A stretch of 64,000 nt of DNA from Streptomyces sp. RKAG290 (lineage in GTDB: Bacteria > Actinomycetota > Actinomycetes > Streptomycetales > Streptomycetaceae), in the NCBI RefSeq assembly GCF_023701695.1, contig NZ_JAJOZC010000001.1:3161894-3225893 (forward strand). Reading direction: 5' to 3'. The translations under genes were made by a program, and so were the position numbers. The stretch's first letter is position 1, and each line of letters starts with the position of its first letter. The notes beneath the pieces are model-generated. The model made no database searches, was not told where the DNA came from, and worked only from the letters and a program-made list of their open reading frames with translations. Shown piece after piece: positions 53,962 to 62,486 of the stretch.

Positions 53962-55380
53962 ATGCGAGATCCGCTGTCCGCGTTGTCGGACGCCTTCACC
54001 GCCTTCCTCTTCGGGAAGGTGGAGACGACCAGGCTGCCCGTCCGCACCTCCACCGGACAGGCACAGGCGGTCTACCTGCCCACCGCGGCCCCCGGTCTCG
54101 GCGACTCCGGCGTGATCATCGGGCGCGAGGTGTACTCCGGCAAGGGCTACATCTACGACCCCTTCCAGCTGTACGGACAGCAGCTGCCCGCCCCGCACTG
54201 GCTGGTGCTCGGCGAGTCGGGGAACGGCAAGTCCGCGCTGGAGAAGACCTACGTGCTCCGCCAGCTCCGCTTCCGCGACCGCCAGGTCGTCGTCCTGGAC
54301 GCCCAGGGCGAGGACGGCGTCGGCGAATGGAACCTCATCGCCCAGGAACTGGGCCTGACCCCCATCCGCCTCGACCCCACCTCCGCGCTCAACGGCGGCA
54401 TCCGCCTCAACCCGCTCGACCCGGCGATCACCACCACCGGACAGCTCGCCCTGCTTCGCACGATCATCGAAGTCGCCATGGGACACGGCCTCGACGAACG
54501 GTCCGGCTTCGCCCTGAAGGTCGCGCACGCCTTCGTGAACGAGACGAAGACCGACCGCCAGCCCGTGCTCATGGACATCGTCGACCAGCTGCGCCACCCG
54601 GAACCCGAGTCCGCCGAGGCGATGAACGTCGACATAGACGACGTACGGGCCTGGGGCCTGGACGTCGCCCTCGTCCTGGACCGTCTCGTCGACGGTGACC
54701 TGCGCGGCATGTTCGACGGGCCGACGTCCGCCGACATCGACCTGGACGCCCCGCTGATCGTCTTCGACCTCTCCCACATCGACCGCAACTCGATCGCCAT
54801 GCCGATCCTGATGGCCATCGTCGGCGTCTGGCTGGAACACACCTGGATCAGGCCCGACCGCAAGAAGCGCATCTTCCTGGTGGAAGAGGCCTGGCACATC
54901 ATCAATTCGCCGTTCGTGGCGCAGCTCTTCCAGCGCCTGCTGAAGTTCGGCCGCCGGCTCGGCCTGTCGTTCGTCGCCGTCGTCCACCACCTCAGCGACG
55001 TGGTCGACGGAGCCGCGGCGCGAGAAGCGGCCGCCATCCTCAAGATGGCGTCGACCCGCACGATCTACGCCCAGAAGGCCGACGAGGCGAGAGCGACCGG
55101 GCGGGTGCTCGGGCTGCCCCGCTGGGCGGTCGAGATCATTCCCACGCTCACCCCCGGCATCGCCGTCTGGGACGTCAACGGCAACGTCCAGGTCGTCAAA
55201 CACCTGATCACCGAGGCCGAACGCCCCCTCGTCTTCACCGACCGCGCCATGACCGAGTCCTCCCCCGTCGACCTGCTGCCGGAGGACGTACGCGCCGCCG
55301 AGCTGGAAGCGGAACAACGCGCGGCCCGGATGGAGAACCAGCAACGGCTGACCGAGTCGTCCGAGTCAACGGTGGCATGA
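53962..55380 (+). CDS. cmdB: VirB4-like ATPase, CmdB-like
   Basis: A 472-residue ATPase from the ATG at 53962, preceded by GGGAGG. Walker A is GESGNGKSA (residues 84-92, Lys90) and Walker B is RIFLVEEAWHIINSPFVAQL; LGLSFVAVVHHLSDVV is the sensor-like motif of VirB4/TraC ATPases. The N-terminal 80 residues are a short beta-rich cap. It corresponds to the ATP/GTP-binding protein CmdB of S. coelicolor. Membrane association through CmdC is likely. The family belongs to the FtsK/HerA superfamily; a DNA or protein substrate cannot be told from sequence. Confidence 0.9.
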   Translation: MRDPLSALSDAFTAFLFGKVETTRLPVRTSTGQAQAVYLPTAAPGLGDSGVIIGREVYSGKGYIYDPFQLYGQQLPAPHWLVLGESGNGKSALEKTYVLRQLRFRDRQVVVLDAQGEDGVGEWNLIAQELGLTPIRLDPTSALNGGIRLNPLDPAITTTGQLALLRTIIEVAMGHGLDERSGFALKVAHAFVNETKTDRQPVLMDIVDQLRHPEPESAEAMNVDIDDVRAWGLDVALVLDRLVDGDLRGMFDGPTSADIDLDAPLIVFDLSHIDRNSIAMPILMAIVGVWLEHTWIRPDRKKRIFLVEEAWHIINSPFVAQLFQRLLKFGRRLGLSFVAVVHHLSDVVDGAAAREAAAILKMASTRTIYAQKADEARATGRVLGLPRWAVEIIPTLTPGIAVWDVNGNVQVVKHLITEAERPLVFTDRAMTESSPVDLLPEDVRAAELEAEQRAARMENQQRLTESSESTVA

Positions 55381-55381
55381 C

Positions 55382-57023
55382 ATGGCAGGGCGCGGCGAGG
55401 CACGGCCAGGCGGCAACGGGAACGGCGGGGCGGCATCCCCGACGGGCTGCTGATCGGCCTGCTGGCCTTCCTGCTCGGGCTGACACTGCTGGCCTGGACG
55501 GCCACCGGCCTGGCTGGACTCCTGGCGCACGGCGGCTGGCCGCACGGCGTCACCCTCGGCGAGACCCCACTGGCCATGCGCCGGCTGGTGGAGGCCCCGC
55601 ACGACCTGCCGGCCGCCTGGCCGACCGCGTCCGCGGGGGAGCTCTCCGGGTACGGGCTGTTCTGGGGCCTGTTCATCGGCGAACTGATGGTGCTCGTGGT
55701 GCTGGCCGTGTTCGTGATGGGTGTGGTCGCACGCTGGCGCGACGTACGGAGGCGGCAGCGCGCCGCCCGGCTGGAGCAGATGGAGCATCTGGAACAGCCG
55801 GATCGCAGAGGGCGGCGGGAGCACGAGCAGGAGTACGCCTACGAGCCTCCGGCACAGGCACAGGCACAGCCTCCGGCAACACCGGCGCCGGCGCCGGCAG
55901 CCCACACTGCCCCCCAGCAGCCCGCTCCCTATGCCGCCGAGCACCTCGCCGATCCCTGGCCGACGGCCGCGGGGCCGACGGCCGCGGGGCCGACGACTGC
56001 GGGACCGACGACCGCCGGACCGACAACTGCGGGGCCGGCCGAGACCACCGAACCCCTCGCTCCCGTACCCGCCCTCGTCCCCTCCCCACGCACCCCCCTC
56101 CTCGTCTACGGCCCCGCCGCCACCCGCCGGCCCACCGTCGTCCAGGCCATCCGCGAAGCCGACGGACCCGTGCTCGTCGTCACCTCCGACCCCAGCGTCT
56201 GGGCCGAGACCAAGGACGCCCGCGCCAAGCTCGGCCCCGTACTCGTCTACGACCCCGGCCACCTCTGCGACACCCCGGCCCGCCTCCACTGGGCCCCCAC
56301 CGCCGGCTGCGAACAGCCGGACAGGGCGGCCGCCCGCGCCACCGCGCTCCTCGCCCCCGTCCGGCCGCAGGCCCGCATCGACGCGGCGACGGCAGACACC
56401 GCCGAAACCCTCCTGCAGTGCTGGCTGCACGCCGCCGCCGTCGACGGCCGCCCCTTCCGCCAGGTGCACCGCTGGGCGCTGGGCGGCAGCGCCCATGAAC
56501 CGGTGCGGCTGCTCCGTACCCACCCCAAGGCCGCATCCGGACTCGCCGGGCTGCTGGAGTCCGCGCTCACCGCCCACCCCGAACGCCGCGAGATGGCCCA
56601 GGAACTGACCGTACGGGCCTTCGGCGCACTCTCCTCCGTCCACATCCGCGAGGCCTGCACACCGAATCGAGCCGATTCGCTCGCGCTGGAATCTTTCGCG
56701 GACGAGGGGGCAGCCTCTATGTGGTCGGTGAACCCATCGAGAACCCCCGATCAGGCCCCGGAGCGATGCCCCTGCTCACGGCGCTCGCCGCAGACGTGGT
56801 CGAGCACGGCCGCCGCATGGCCGCACGGTCATCCGACGGCCGGCTCGACCCACCAATGACGCTCGTCCTCGACGACGTCGCAGCCGTCGCGCCCCTGCCC
56901 GGTCTGCCCGACCTGCTGGCGGCCGGCCAGGCCCTCGGCCTGCCCACCGTCGCGCTCCTCCGCTCCCCCGAACAGGCCCGCGCCCGCTGGACCCAGCAGC
57001 TCAGCGCCCCGAGCACGCCCTGA
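55382..57023 (+). pseudogene. cmdA: VirD4/TraG-like protein with degenerate P-loop, CmdA-like, two one-base losses
   Basis: From ATG 55382 the frame fails after the G-run 55427-55430. The coding signal continues in the -1 frame to the G-run 56706-56710 and then in the -1 frame again to 57023. One G added at each run gives about 547 residues. Two N-terminal helices (LLIGLLAFLLGLTLLAWTAT and ELMVLVVLAVFVMG), an Ala/Pro/Thr-rich linker and a nucleotide-binding-like domain follow the VirD4 plan. MTLVLDDVAAVAPLPGLPDL fits Walker B plus the LP motif, and LPTVALLRSPEQARARW the ending. The Walker A place reads VYGPAATRRPT, without the Lys-Thr. A non-hydrolysing coupling protein is inferred. Confidence 0.7.
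55963..56037 (+). repeat. Five 15-base tandem repeats in cmdA
   Basis: Units of the type ACGGCCGCGGGGCCG begin at 55963, 55978, 55993, 56008 and 56023 and encode Thr-Ala-Ala-Gly-Pro or Thr-Thr-Ala-Gly-Pro in the linker between membrane and ATPase-like domain. Copy number may vary between strains. Confidence 0.9.
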
Positions 57024-57051
57024 ACCCGAGCACCCCGATCCACCCGGACCG

Positions 57052-57609
57052 CTACGGCCGCGCCACCGCGTACTCCAGCTCGAAGGCCGCCGGATCACCC
57101 GGCGCCGGCAGCGTCCGGCCCGTCGGCGCGAACCCGATCCGGCGGTAGAACGCCGCTGCCCGCGGGTTGTCCTGGTGCACATACAGCCGTACGCGTTCGA
57201 TCCGCGGCTCACCGAGCGACCACGCCCAGTCCGTCCCTGCCCCGAACAGCGCCTCGGCCACCCCCGTGCCGCGCGCCTCCGGCCGGACGAACACCCCGAC
57301 CACATGGGCCTGGTGGACCTCCGCGGCCTCACCGAACCGCACCGCGGCGTCCGGCCGCTCGATCAGCACGGTCACCGAGCCCGCCCAGCTCCCGTCCGGC
57401 GCCTCGGCGACGAACTGCCGCACCCCGCCGTCCCCCGCCTCCGACGAACCGGCCGCCCGCTCCCGCCAGAAGTCGTCGGTCCGCTCCACGGCCAGCTCGT
57501 ACGTCTCCACGAACGCCACCGGCGCCACCGGGTCCTGCAAGGCGGTCAGGCGGAGCTCCCTGACCAGTCGCCATTCCTCGGCCCGCACCGGGCGTATCAC
57601 GTAGTCCAT
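57052..57609 (-). CDS. GNAT family N-acetyltransferase
   Basis: The ATG at 57609 gives 185 residues, starting MDYVIRPVRAEEWRLVRELR. The acetyl-CoA-binding motif is VVGVFVRPEARGTGVAEALF, followed by the substrate-side VRLYVHQDNPRAAAFYRRIG. The substrate is not predictable. It is convergent with the cmd operon, whose last stop is 28 bases away, and divergent from the ABC transporter operon. Confidence 0.92.
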   Translation of the reverse strand: MDYVIRPVRAEEWRLVRELRLTALQDPVAPVAFVETYELAVERTDDFWRERAAGSSEAGDGGVRQFVAEAPDGSWAGSVTVLIERPDAAVRFGEAAEVHQAHVVGVFVRPEARGTGVAEALFGAGTDWAWSLGEPRIERVRLYVHQDNPRAAAFYRRIGFAPTGRTLPAPGDPAAFELEYAVARP

Positions 57610-57672
57610 GCGCCGATCCTGACCCGCCGCCCACGGCCGCGCAAACAGATTCCCGCCGGACACCACGGCGTC

Positions 57673-57684
57673 GTACCCCGGTAC
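57673..57684. promoter_or_regulatory. 12-base palindrome in the divergent promoter region
   Basis: GTACCCCGGTAC is perfectly symmetrical, 69 bases before the ABC ATPase start and 64 bases from the GNAT start. It may be a regulator site, possibly for the LuxR-type response regulator encoded in the operon. Confidence 0.35.
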
Positions 57685-57752
57685 TACGCGCGCCGCCACA
57701 TCCCGCCCCCGGTCCGACGCCACGCACCCGCCCGCTCCGTAGCGTCGACCGC

Positions 57753-58691
57753 ATGATCAGGGCATACGAACTCACCAAACGCTACGGGAACACCACCGTC
57801 GTCCACGGCCTCGACTTCACGGTCCGCCCCGGCACCGTGACCGGATTCCTCGGCCCGAACGGCGCCGGGAAGTCGACGACCATGCGCATGCTGCTCGGCC
57901 TGGACGCCCCCACCCGCGGCCGTTCGACCGTCGGCGGACGCGCCTACGCCACCCACAGCGCCCCGCTCACCGAAGTCGGCGCCCTGCTGGAGGCCCGCTC
58001 CGTCCACCCCGGCCGGACCGCCTTCCACCACCTGATGGCGCTCGCCCACACCCACGGCATCCCGCGCAGCCGCGTCGAGCACGTCCTCGACCTGGCCGGC
58101 CTGACCGCGGTCGCCGGGAAAAGGGTCAAGGGCTTCTCCCTCGGCATGGGCCAACGGCTCGGCATCGCCGCCGCGCTACTCGGCGACCCCGCCACCCTCA
58201 TCCTCGACGAACCGGTCAACGGCCTCGACCCGGAGGGCGTGCTCTGGATCCGCAACCTGCTCAGATCCCTCGCCGTACAGGGCCGCACGGTCCTCGTCTC
58301 CTCGCACCTGATGAGCGAAATGGCACTCACCGCAGACCACTTGGTCATCATCGGACGCGGCCGCCTCCTCGCCGACACGACAGTCGCCGACTTCGTCGCC
58401 ACGGCGGGCGGCGCCTCGGTCAAGGTCCGCACCCCGCAGGCCCCCGCCCTGCGCGAGCTCCTGCGCGGACCCGGCATCGAGGTCACCGCCGCCACCGGCA
58501 GCGAACCGGGGGAACTGGACGTCCGCGGCACCGACGCGGCCCACATCGGCCGCATCGCCGCCGCCCACGCCATCCCGCTGTACGAACTCACCCCACGAAC
58601 CGCCTCCCTGGAGCAGGCCTTCATGGACCTCACCCAGGAGTCGGTCGACTACCGGGTCACCGCCCCCGAACCGACCGGAGCCCTCGCATGA
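57753..58691 (+). CDS. ABC transporter ATP-binding protein
   Basis: A 312-residue ABC-2-type ATPase: Walker A GPNGAGKST, signature FSLGMGQRLGIAAALL, Walker B ATLILDEPVNGLDP and switch His in VSSHLMSEMALTAD. The C-terminal 90 residues are a DUF4162-like extension. It overlaps the permease start by four bases. It begins a four-gene operon (ATPase, permease, histidine kinase, response regulator) with overlapping ends, an arrangement common for antibiotic- or envelope-stress-responsive exporters. Confidence 0.93.
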   Translation: MIRAYELTKRYGNTTVVHGLDFTVRPGTVTGFLGPNGAGKSTTMRMLLGLDAPTRGRSTVGGRAYATHSAPLTEVGALLEARSVHPGRTAFHHLMALAHTHGIPRSRVEHVLDLAGLTAVAGKRVKGFSLGMGQRLGIAAALLGDPATLILDEPVNGLDPEGVLWIRNLLRSLAVQGRTVLVSSHLMSEMALTADHLVIIGRGRLLADTTVADFVATAGGASVKVRTPQAPALRELLRGPGIEVTAATGSEPGELDVRGTDAAHIGRIAAAHAIPLYELTPRTASLEQAFMDLTQESVDYRVTAPEPTGALA

Positions 58692-59482
58692 CCTCGACCA
58701 CCGCACCCGCCCCCAGCCCCTACCGCGTCACCCCGGCCCGGGTACTGCGCTCCGAGTGGCACAAACTCCGGTCCCTGCGCTCCAGCTGGATCACCCTGGG
58801 ATCCGCCGCCGCACTGGTCCTGGCAGTCGGCATCGTCATGGGCACGACCTACACCTCGGACGGCGGCGACTCCGACGTCGACACGGTCATCCTCGTCCTC
58901 TACGGCACCACACTCGGCACGCTCTGCACCGTCGTCCTGGGCATCCTGGTCACGGCGGGCGAGTACTCGACCGGCATGATCCGCGCGTCACTCACCGCGG
59001 TCCCCCGCCGGCTCCCGGTGCTGTGGGCCAAGGTGGCGGTCTTCGCCGGCACGGTGTTCACCGTCATGCTCGCCACCTCGCTGCTCACCTTCGTCGTCGC
59101 ACAGATCTTCCTGGCCGACACCGACCAGGCCGCTTCCCTGACCGACCCCGGCGTACTCCACGCCATCGCGGGCAACGCGGCGGGGACCACGTTCCTCAGC
59201 CTGATCGCCCTGGGTCTCGGCGCCCTGCTCCGCTCGGTGCCGGGCGCGATCGGCGCCTTCATCGGAGGCGTCATGGTCCTTCCGGAGGTGCTCTCCATGC
59301 TTCCGTACGACGCCGTGGAGACCGCCGTCCGCTACTTCCCCACCCAGGCCGCCGGCGTACTGGGCTCCGCGACCCCGCTCCCCGACGCCGCGCCCGTGGG
59401 CGGGGCCCTGCTCGCCCTCGCCCTGTGGGCCGCGGCCACACTGATCGCGGCGGCCGCGCTGCTGCGACGCCGAGACGCATGA
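58688..59482 (+). CDS. ABC transporter permease
   Basis: A 264-residue ABC-2-type permease with six hydrophobic segments (about 35-53, 70-92, 115-142, 160-180, 188-203 and 235-258). It begins at the ATGA overlap with the ATPase gene and ends at a second ATGA overlap with the histidine kinase gene. It forms the membrane path for the exported compound, which is unknown. Confidence 0.88.
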   Translation: MTSTTAPAPSPYRVTPARVLRSEWHKLRSLRSSWITLGSAAALVLAVGIVMGTTYTSDGGDSDVDTVILVLYGTTLGTLCTVVLGILVTAGEYSTGMIRASLTAVPRRLPVLWAKVAVFAGTVFTVMLATSLLTFVVAQIFLADTDQAASLTDPGVLHAIAGNAAGTTFLSLIALGLGALLRSVPGAIGAFIGGVMVLPEVLSMLPYDAVETAVRYFPTQAAGVLGSATPLPDAAPVGGALLALALWAAATLIAAAALLRRRDA

Positions 59483-60774
59483 CGCGGACGGAGCCCGGCG
59501 CGAGGATGGGGCGAGTGACGGACGACAAGACGAACCGGTCGGCGGCCCCCAGCCCGCTCACCGGGCACATACAGCGCCTGCTCCAGCGGATCCGCGCGTT
59601 CGACCGGCGCCGCCCCCTCGTCTGGAACGGGATGCTGACAGCCTTCTGGGTGGGGTTCGCCGTACTCGACTTCACCTCGGGCGGCTGGCGCACCGTCGCG
59701 GACAACCCGCGCGCCCCGGAGCCGGTGGTGTTCATGATGAGCGTGGCGTTCTCCGCCCCGCTGCTGTGGCGCCGGAGCCATCCGTCGGCCGTGCTCGGGT
59801 TCATGGTGCCGTTCGCCCTGATCAACGTCTGGACGGGTGCGGTCGTCCAGGCCGCCTACCTCCAGGACATCGCCGTCTTCAACATCGCACTGCGACTGCC
59901 GATGCGCGCCCTGGCATGGTCGGGCGCCCTCGTGCTCGTGCCGCTGCTGATCGGCTCCGGACGCTTCCCGGGCAACTGGGACCAGCTCTTCGTCCCGCAC
60001 CTCTGGGCATTCGCGTTCGCCTGCCTGCTCGGCATCCTCGTCCGCACCCGCAAGGAGTACACCGAGGCCCTCGTCGACCGCGCCGACCGGCTCGAACTCG
60101 AACGCGACCAGCAGGCCCAGCTCGCCGCGGCGGCCGAACGGACCCGGATCGCCCGGGAGATGCACGACATCATCGGACACAACCTGTCCGTCATCACGGG
60201 CCTCGCGGACGGCGGCGCGTACGCCGCGGCCAGGAGCCCGGAACGGGCCGTCCAGGCGCTGGACGCCATCGGCACCACCAGCCGCCAGGCCCTCGCCGAA
60301 CTCCGCCGCCTGCTCGGCGTCCTGCGCGACCACCCCGACCGTGCCGACCGCACCCCGCAGCCCGGTCTGGACGACATGGACGCCCTGCTGGCCGGAGTCC
60401 GGCGGGCAGGACTTCCGGTACGCCTCCGTCAGCACGGCACGCCACCGACCGTCGCGCCCACCGCAGGACGGCAGCTGACGGTCTACCGGGTGGTGCAGGA
60501 GGCCCTGACGAACACGCTGAAGCACGCCGCGACGGCTCCCGCTCTGGCGGCCGAGGTCACCCTGACCTATCGTCCGACGGAGCTGGAGGCCGTGATCACG
60601 GACAACGGCACCCCACATCCCGACGCCGCCCCTGCCGACGGCGCCGGACAGGGCATCACCGGCATGCGCGAACGTGCCTCCCTGTACGACGGCGCACTCG
60701 AAGCAGGCCCGCCGCCGACGGCACCCGGCTGGCAGGTACGGCTCCGGCTCCCCCTGGAGGACTCCCCCTCGTGA
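59479..60774 (+). CDS. Sensor histidine kinase (NarL/HisKA_3 type)
   Basis: Start at the ATG 59479 overlapping the permease stop (431 residues); ATG 59506 or GTG 59515 are alternatives. Membrane segments lie between about residues 50 and 190. The HisKA_3 motif RIAREMHDIIGHNLSVITGL has the phospho-accepting His at about residue 229, followed by the HATPase with VVQEALTNTLKHA (N-box) and AGQGITGMRERASLYDG (G-box). It phosphorylates the response regulator encoded next, whose start overlaps its stop. The membrane signal is probably the transported compound or envelope stress. Confidence 0.93.
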   Translation: MTRTEPGARMGRVTDDKTNRSAAPSPLTGHIQRLLQRIRAFDRRRPLVWNGMLTAFWVGFAVLDFTSGGWRTVADNPRAPEPVVFMMSVAFSAPLLWRRSHPSAVLGFMVPFALINVWTGAVVQAAYLQDIAVFNIALRLPMRALAWSGALVLVPLLIGSGRFPGNWDQLFVPHLWAFAFACLLGILVRTRKEYTEALVDRADRLELERDQQAQLAAAAERTRIAREMHDIIGHNLSVITGLADGGAYAAARSPERAVQALDAIGTTSRQALAELRRLLGVLRDHPDRADRTPQPGLDDMDALLAGVRRAGLPVRLRQHGTPPTVAPTAGRQLTVYRVVQEALTNTLKHAATAPALAAEVTLTYRPTELEAVITDNGTPHPDAAPADGAGQGITGMRERASLYDGALEAGPPPTAPGWQVRLRLPLEDSPS

Positions 60775-61436
60775 CGACCGTGCTGATCGCGGACGACCAG
60801 CCGATGCAACGCTTCGGCTTCCGCATGCTGTTGGAGAGCCAGGACGACATGACGGTCGTCGGGGAGGCCGCCAACGGGCACGAGGCCCTGCAACTCGTCT
60901 CCCGGCACCAGCCGGACGTCGCGCTGATGGACATCCGCATGCCCCTGCTGGACGGCATCGAGGCCACCCGCCGGATCATCAGGGCGGGCTCCCGCACCCG
61001 CGTGCTCATCGTCACCACATTCGACCTGGACCGCTATGCCTACGACGGCCTGCGCGCCGGCGCCAGCGGCTTCCTGATCAAGGACGCGCTGCCGGAGGAA
61101 CTCCTGTCCGGGGTACGGGCCGTGGCCAGCGGCGATGCGGTGGTCGCTCCTGGCCTGACCCGCCGTCTGTTGGACGCGTACGTACAGCATCTGCCGACGG
61201 TCCCGGGCGGACCGGCCACCCACGACCCACGCCTCGCGAGCCTCACGGACCGGGAGCGGGAGATCCTCACCGTCATCGGCAGGGGCTGGACCAACACGGA
61301 GGTCGCCGAACGCCTCCACCTGGCGGAATCGACCGTGAAGACACACGTATCCCGCATCCTCGCGAAGACGGGAGCCAGGGACCGCGTCCAAGCGGTAATC
61401 CTGGCGTACGACACCCACCTGGTCAGCCCGGCCTGA
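60771..61436 (+). CDS. NarL/LuxR-type response regulator
   Basis: The GTG at 60771 overlaps the kinase stop and gives 221 residues. The receiver domain has the acidic pair D8-D9, the phospho-accepting Asp54 in VALMDIRMP and Lys in GFLIKDALPEE. The LuxR helix-turn-helix is LTDREREILTVIGRGWTNTE and VAERLHLAESTVKTHVSRIL. Cognate to the kinase encoded just before. It probably controls its own four-gene operon and perhaps further targets. The final bases overlap, tail to tail, with the small gene at 61423. Confidence 0.94.
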   Translation: MTTVLIADDQPMQRFGFRMLLESQDDMTVVGEAANGHEALQLVSRHQPDVALMDIRMPLLDGIEATRRIIRAGSRTRVLIVTTFDLDRYAYDGLRAGASGFLIKDALPEELLSGVRAVASGDAVVAPGLTRRLLDAYVQHLPTVPGGPATHDPRLASLTDREREILTVIGRGWTNTEVAERLHLAESTVKTHVSRILAKTGARDRVQAVILAYDTHLVSPA

Positions 61437-61683
61437 ACGAACCCGCCGGCCCCTGCCGCGACACCCCGAATCGCTGATCCACCAAGTCAACACATTCATG
61501 CAGACCTGGAGTCGGCAATCCGGCCTGCTCACGGATCACGGCAATGGCATCCACCATCCGCCCGGCCGAAACGAGGCTGTCCACCTCCGCCACAACCGAA
61601 AGCCGGCCCCACAGCGGTTTCCCCATAGCCGCATTGAACCCCACGGGCCACGCCCAAGAGCGATCATGATCCGCTTGAACCAC
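61423..61683 (-). CDS. Small protein of unknown function
   Basis: An 86-residue frame whose plausible core starts at MGKPLWGRLSVVAEVDSLVS and continues GRMVDAIAVIREQAGLPTPG, HECVDLVDQRFGV. The N-terminal 19 residues may not be translated. It overlaps the response regulator end by 14 bases on the other strand. It lies 51 bases after the DUF5959 gene in the same direction, so the two may form a transcript. No function is recognised. Confidence 0.5.
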   Translation of the reverse strand: MVQADHDRSWAWPVGFNAAMGKPLWGRLSVVAEVDSLVSAGRMVDAIAVIREQAGLPTPGLHECVDLVDQRFGVSRQGPAGSFRPG

Positions 61684-61734
61684 CGACTTGAGAAGTGGTC
61701 GGGTCAGCTCGCGTGGGGGACATGCGCCCGTGGG

Positions 61735-62208
61735 TCAGCCCCTGCGGTTGGAGCTCCACTCGTAGGTCATGGGTGCCGTCTCCACGACTTCGCTGGGCCA
61801 GGTCTCTCGGACCTGGTCAAGTCGCTGGTGGTGGTCCTGGATCCAAGTCTCCTGCGGTCCGATCCCTAGCGCGAGGTTCATGCGGTCGGGGTCCTGGACC
61901 GTCAACGACAACGTGCGGTCCTCGTGCATGAAAAGGCCGAGACTCAGTCCGCGGTCTCCACCAATGGTTGCGCCTTTGCCCGGTGCGAACTGGGTCAGGT
62001 CGTGCTGCCAGGTGTCGAGGTCCCGCTGGAGCAGGTACAGCCCAAGTCTGGCATCGACAAAGCTCGCGGAGACCAGGACATCGGCTTGCAGAATGTCGTG
62101 GCCGGTCAGCACTCCGGGTTGGTAGCGGCCCGTCACGCGGACAACGCAGAGGTTGCCCTCCGCGTCTCCCAAATTGATCAGGTCCACCGGGGCGGGTTCA
62201 GTCACCAC
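61735..62208 (-). CDS. DUF5959 family protein (hypothetical)
   Basis: GTG at 62208 gives 157 residues: VDLINLGDAEGNLCVVRVTG, RYQPGVLTGHDILQADVLVS, GGDRGLSLGLFMHEDRTLSL and ETWPSEVVETAPMTYEWSSN. I recognise the pattern of the DUF5959 family, small proteins present in several copies in Streptomyces. Predicted beta-rich, soluble and without catalytic motif. It lies directly after the rrn operon terminator in the same direction as that operon. Role unknown; a small immunity-like or binding role would be speculation. Confidence 0.75.
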   Translation of the reverse strand: MVTEPAPVDLINLGDAEGNLCVVRVTGRYQPGVLTGHDILQADVLVSASFVDARLGLYLLQRDLDTWQHDLTQFAPGKGATIGGDRGLSLGLFMHEDRTLSLTVQDPDRMNLALGIGPQETWIQDHHQRLDQVRETWPSEVVETAPMTYEWSSNRRG

Positions 62209-62244
62209 TGGTCTCGCTCTCTTTCGTTCTGGTCCGGAACGCAG

Positions 62245-62275
62245 AAAAGCCCCGTGCCACAAGGGCACGGGGCTT
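62245..62275 (-). terminator. rrn operon terminator
   Basis: A perfect 10-bp stem GCCCCGTGCC (62249-62258) / GGCACGGGGC (62264-62273), loop ACAAG, extended by AA/TT, with a TTTT run on the minus strand (AAAA at 62245-62248). It follows the 5S gene on the minus strand. Confidence 0.9.
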
Positions 62276-62290
62276 AACTATTTTAAAAGG

Positions 62291-62410
62291 AGTTCGGCGG
62301 CGTCCTACTCTCCCACAGGGTCCCCCCTGCAGTACCATCGGCGCTGAAAGGCTTAGCTTCCGGGTTCGGAATGTAACCGGGCGTTTCCCTAACGCAATGA
62401 CCACCGAAAC
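62291..62410 (-). rRNA. rrf: 5S ribosomal RNA
   Basis: On the minus strand the sequence starts GTTTCGGTGGTCATTGCGTT and ends CGCCGCCGAACT, exactly 120 bases and typical of Streptomyces 5S rRNA (conserved CCGAAC loop and complementary ends). It is preceded by a 76-base spacer from the 23S gene and followed by a terminator. Confidence 0.97.
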
Positions 62411-62486
62411 ACTATGAAATTAACCAACACCGGAACAAAACACGGCCGTTCGTTATTTCAGAACTAACACAGTGGACGCGAGCAAC

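Noticed and set aside
53026..55344. A 772-codon minus-strand frame opposite cmdC and cmdB
   Set aside because: Low-complexity Val/Asp/Gly/Arg composition typical of antisense shadow frames; the plus strand has clear ATPase motifs.
49667..57023. The T4SS-like cluster as an integrative conjugative element
   Set aside because: No integrase, excisionase, relaxase, replication gene or att repeat was found near it, and the order fits a conserved chromosomal locus.
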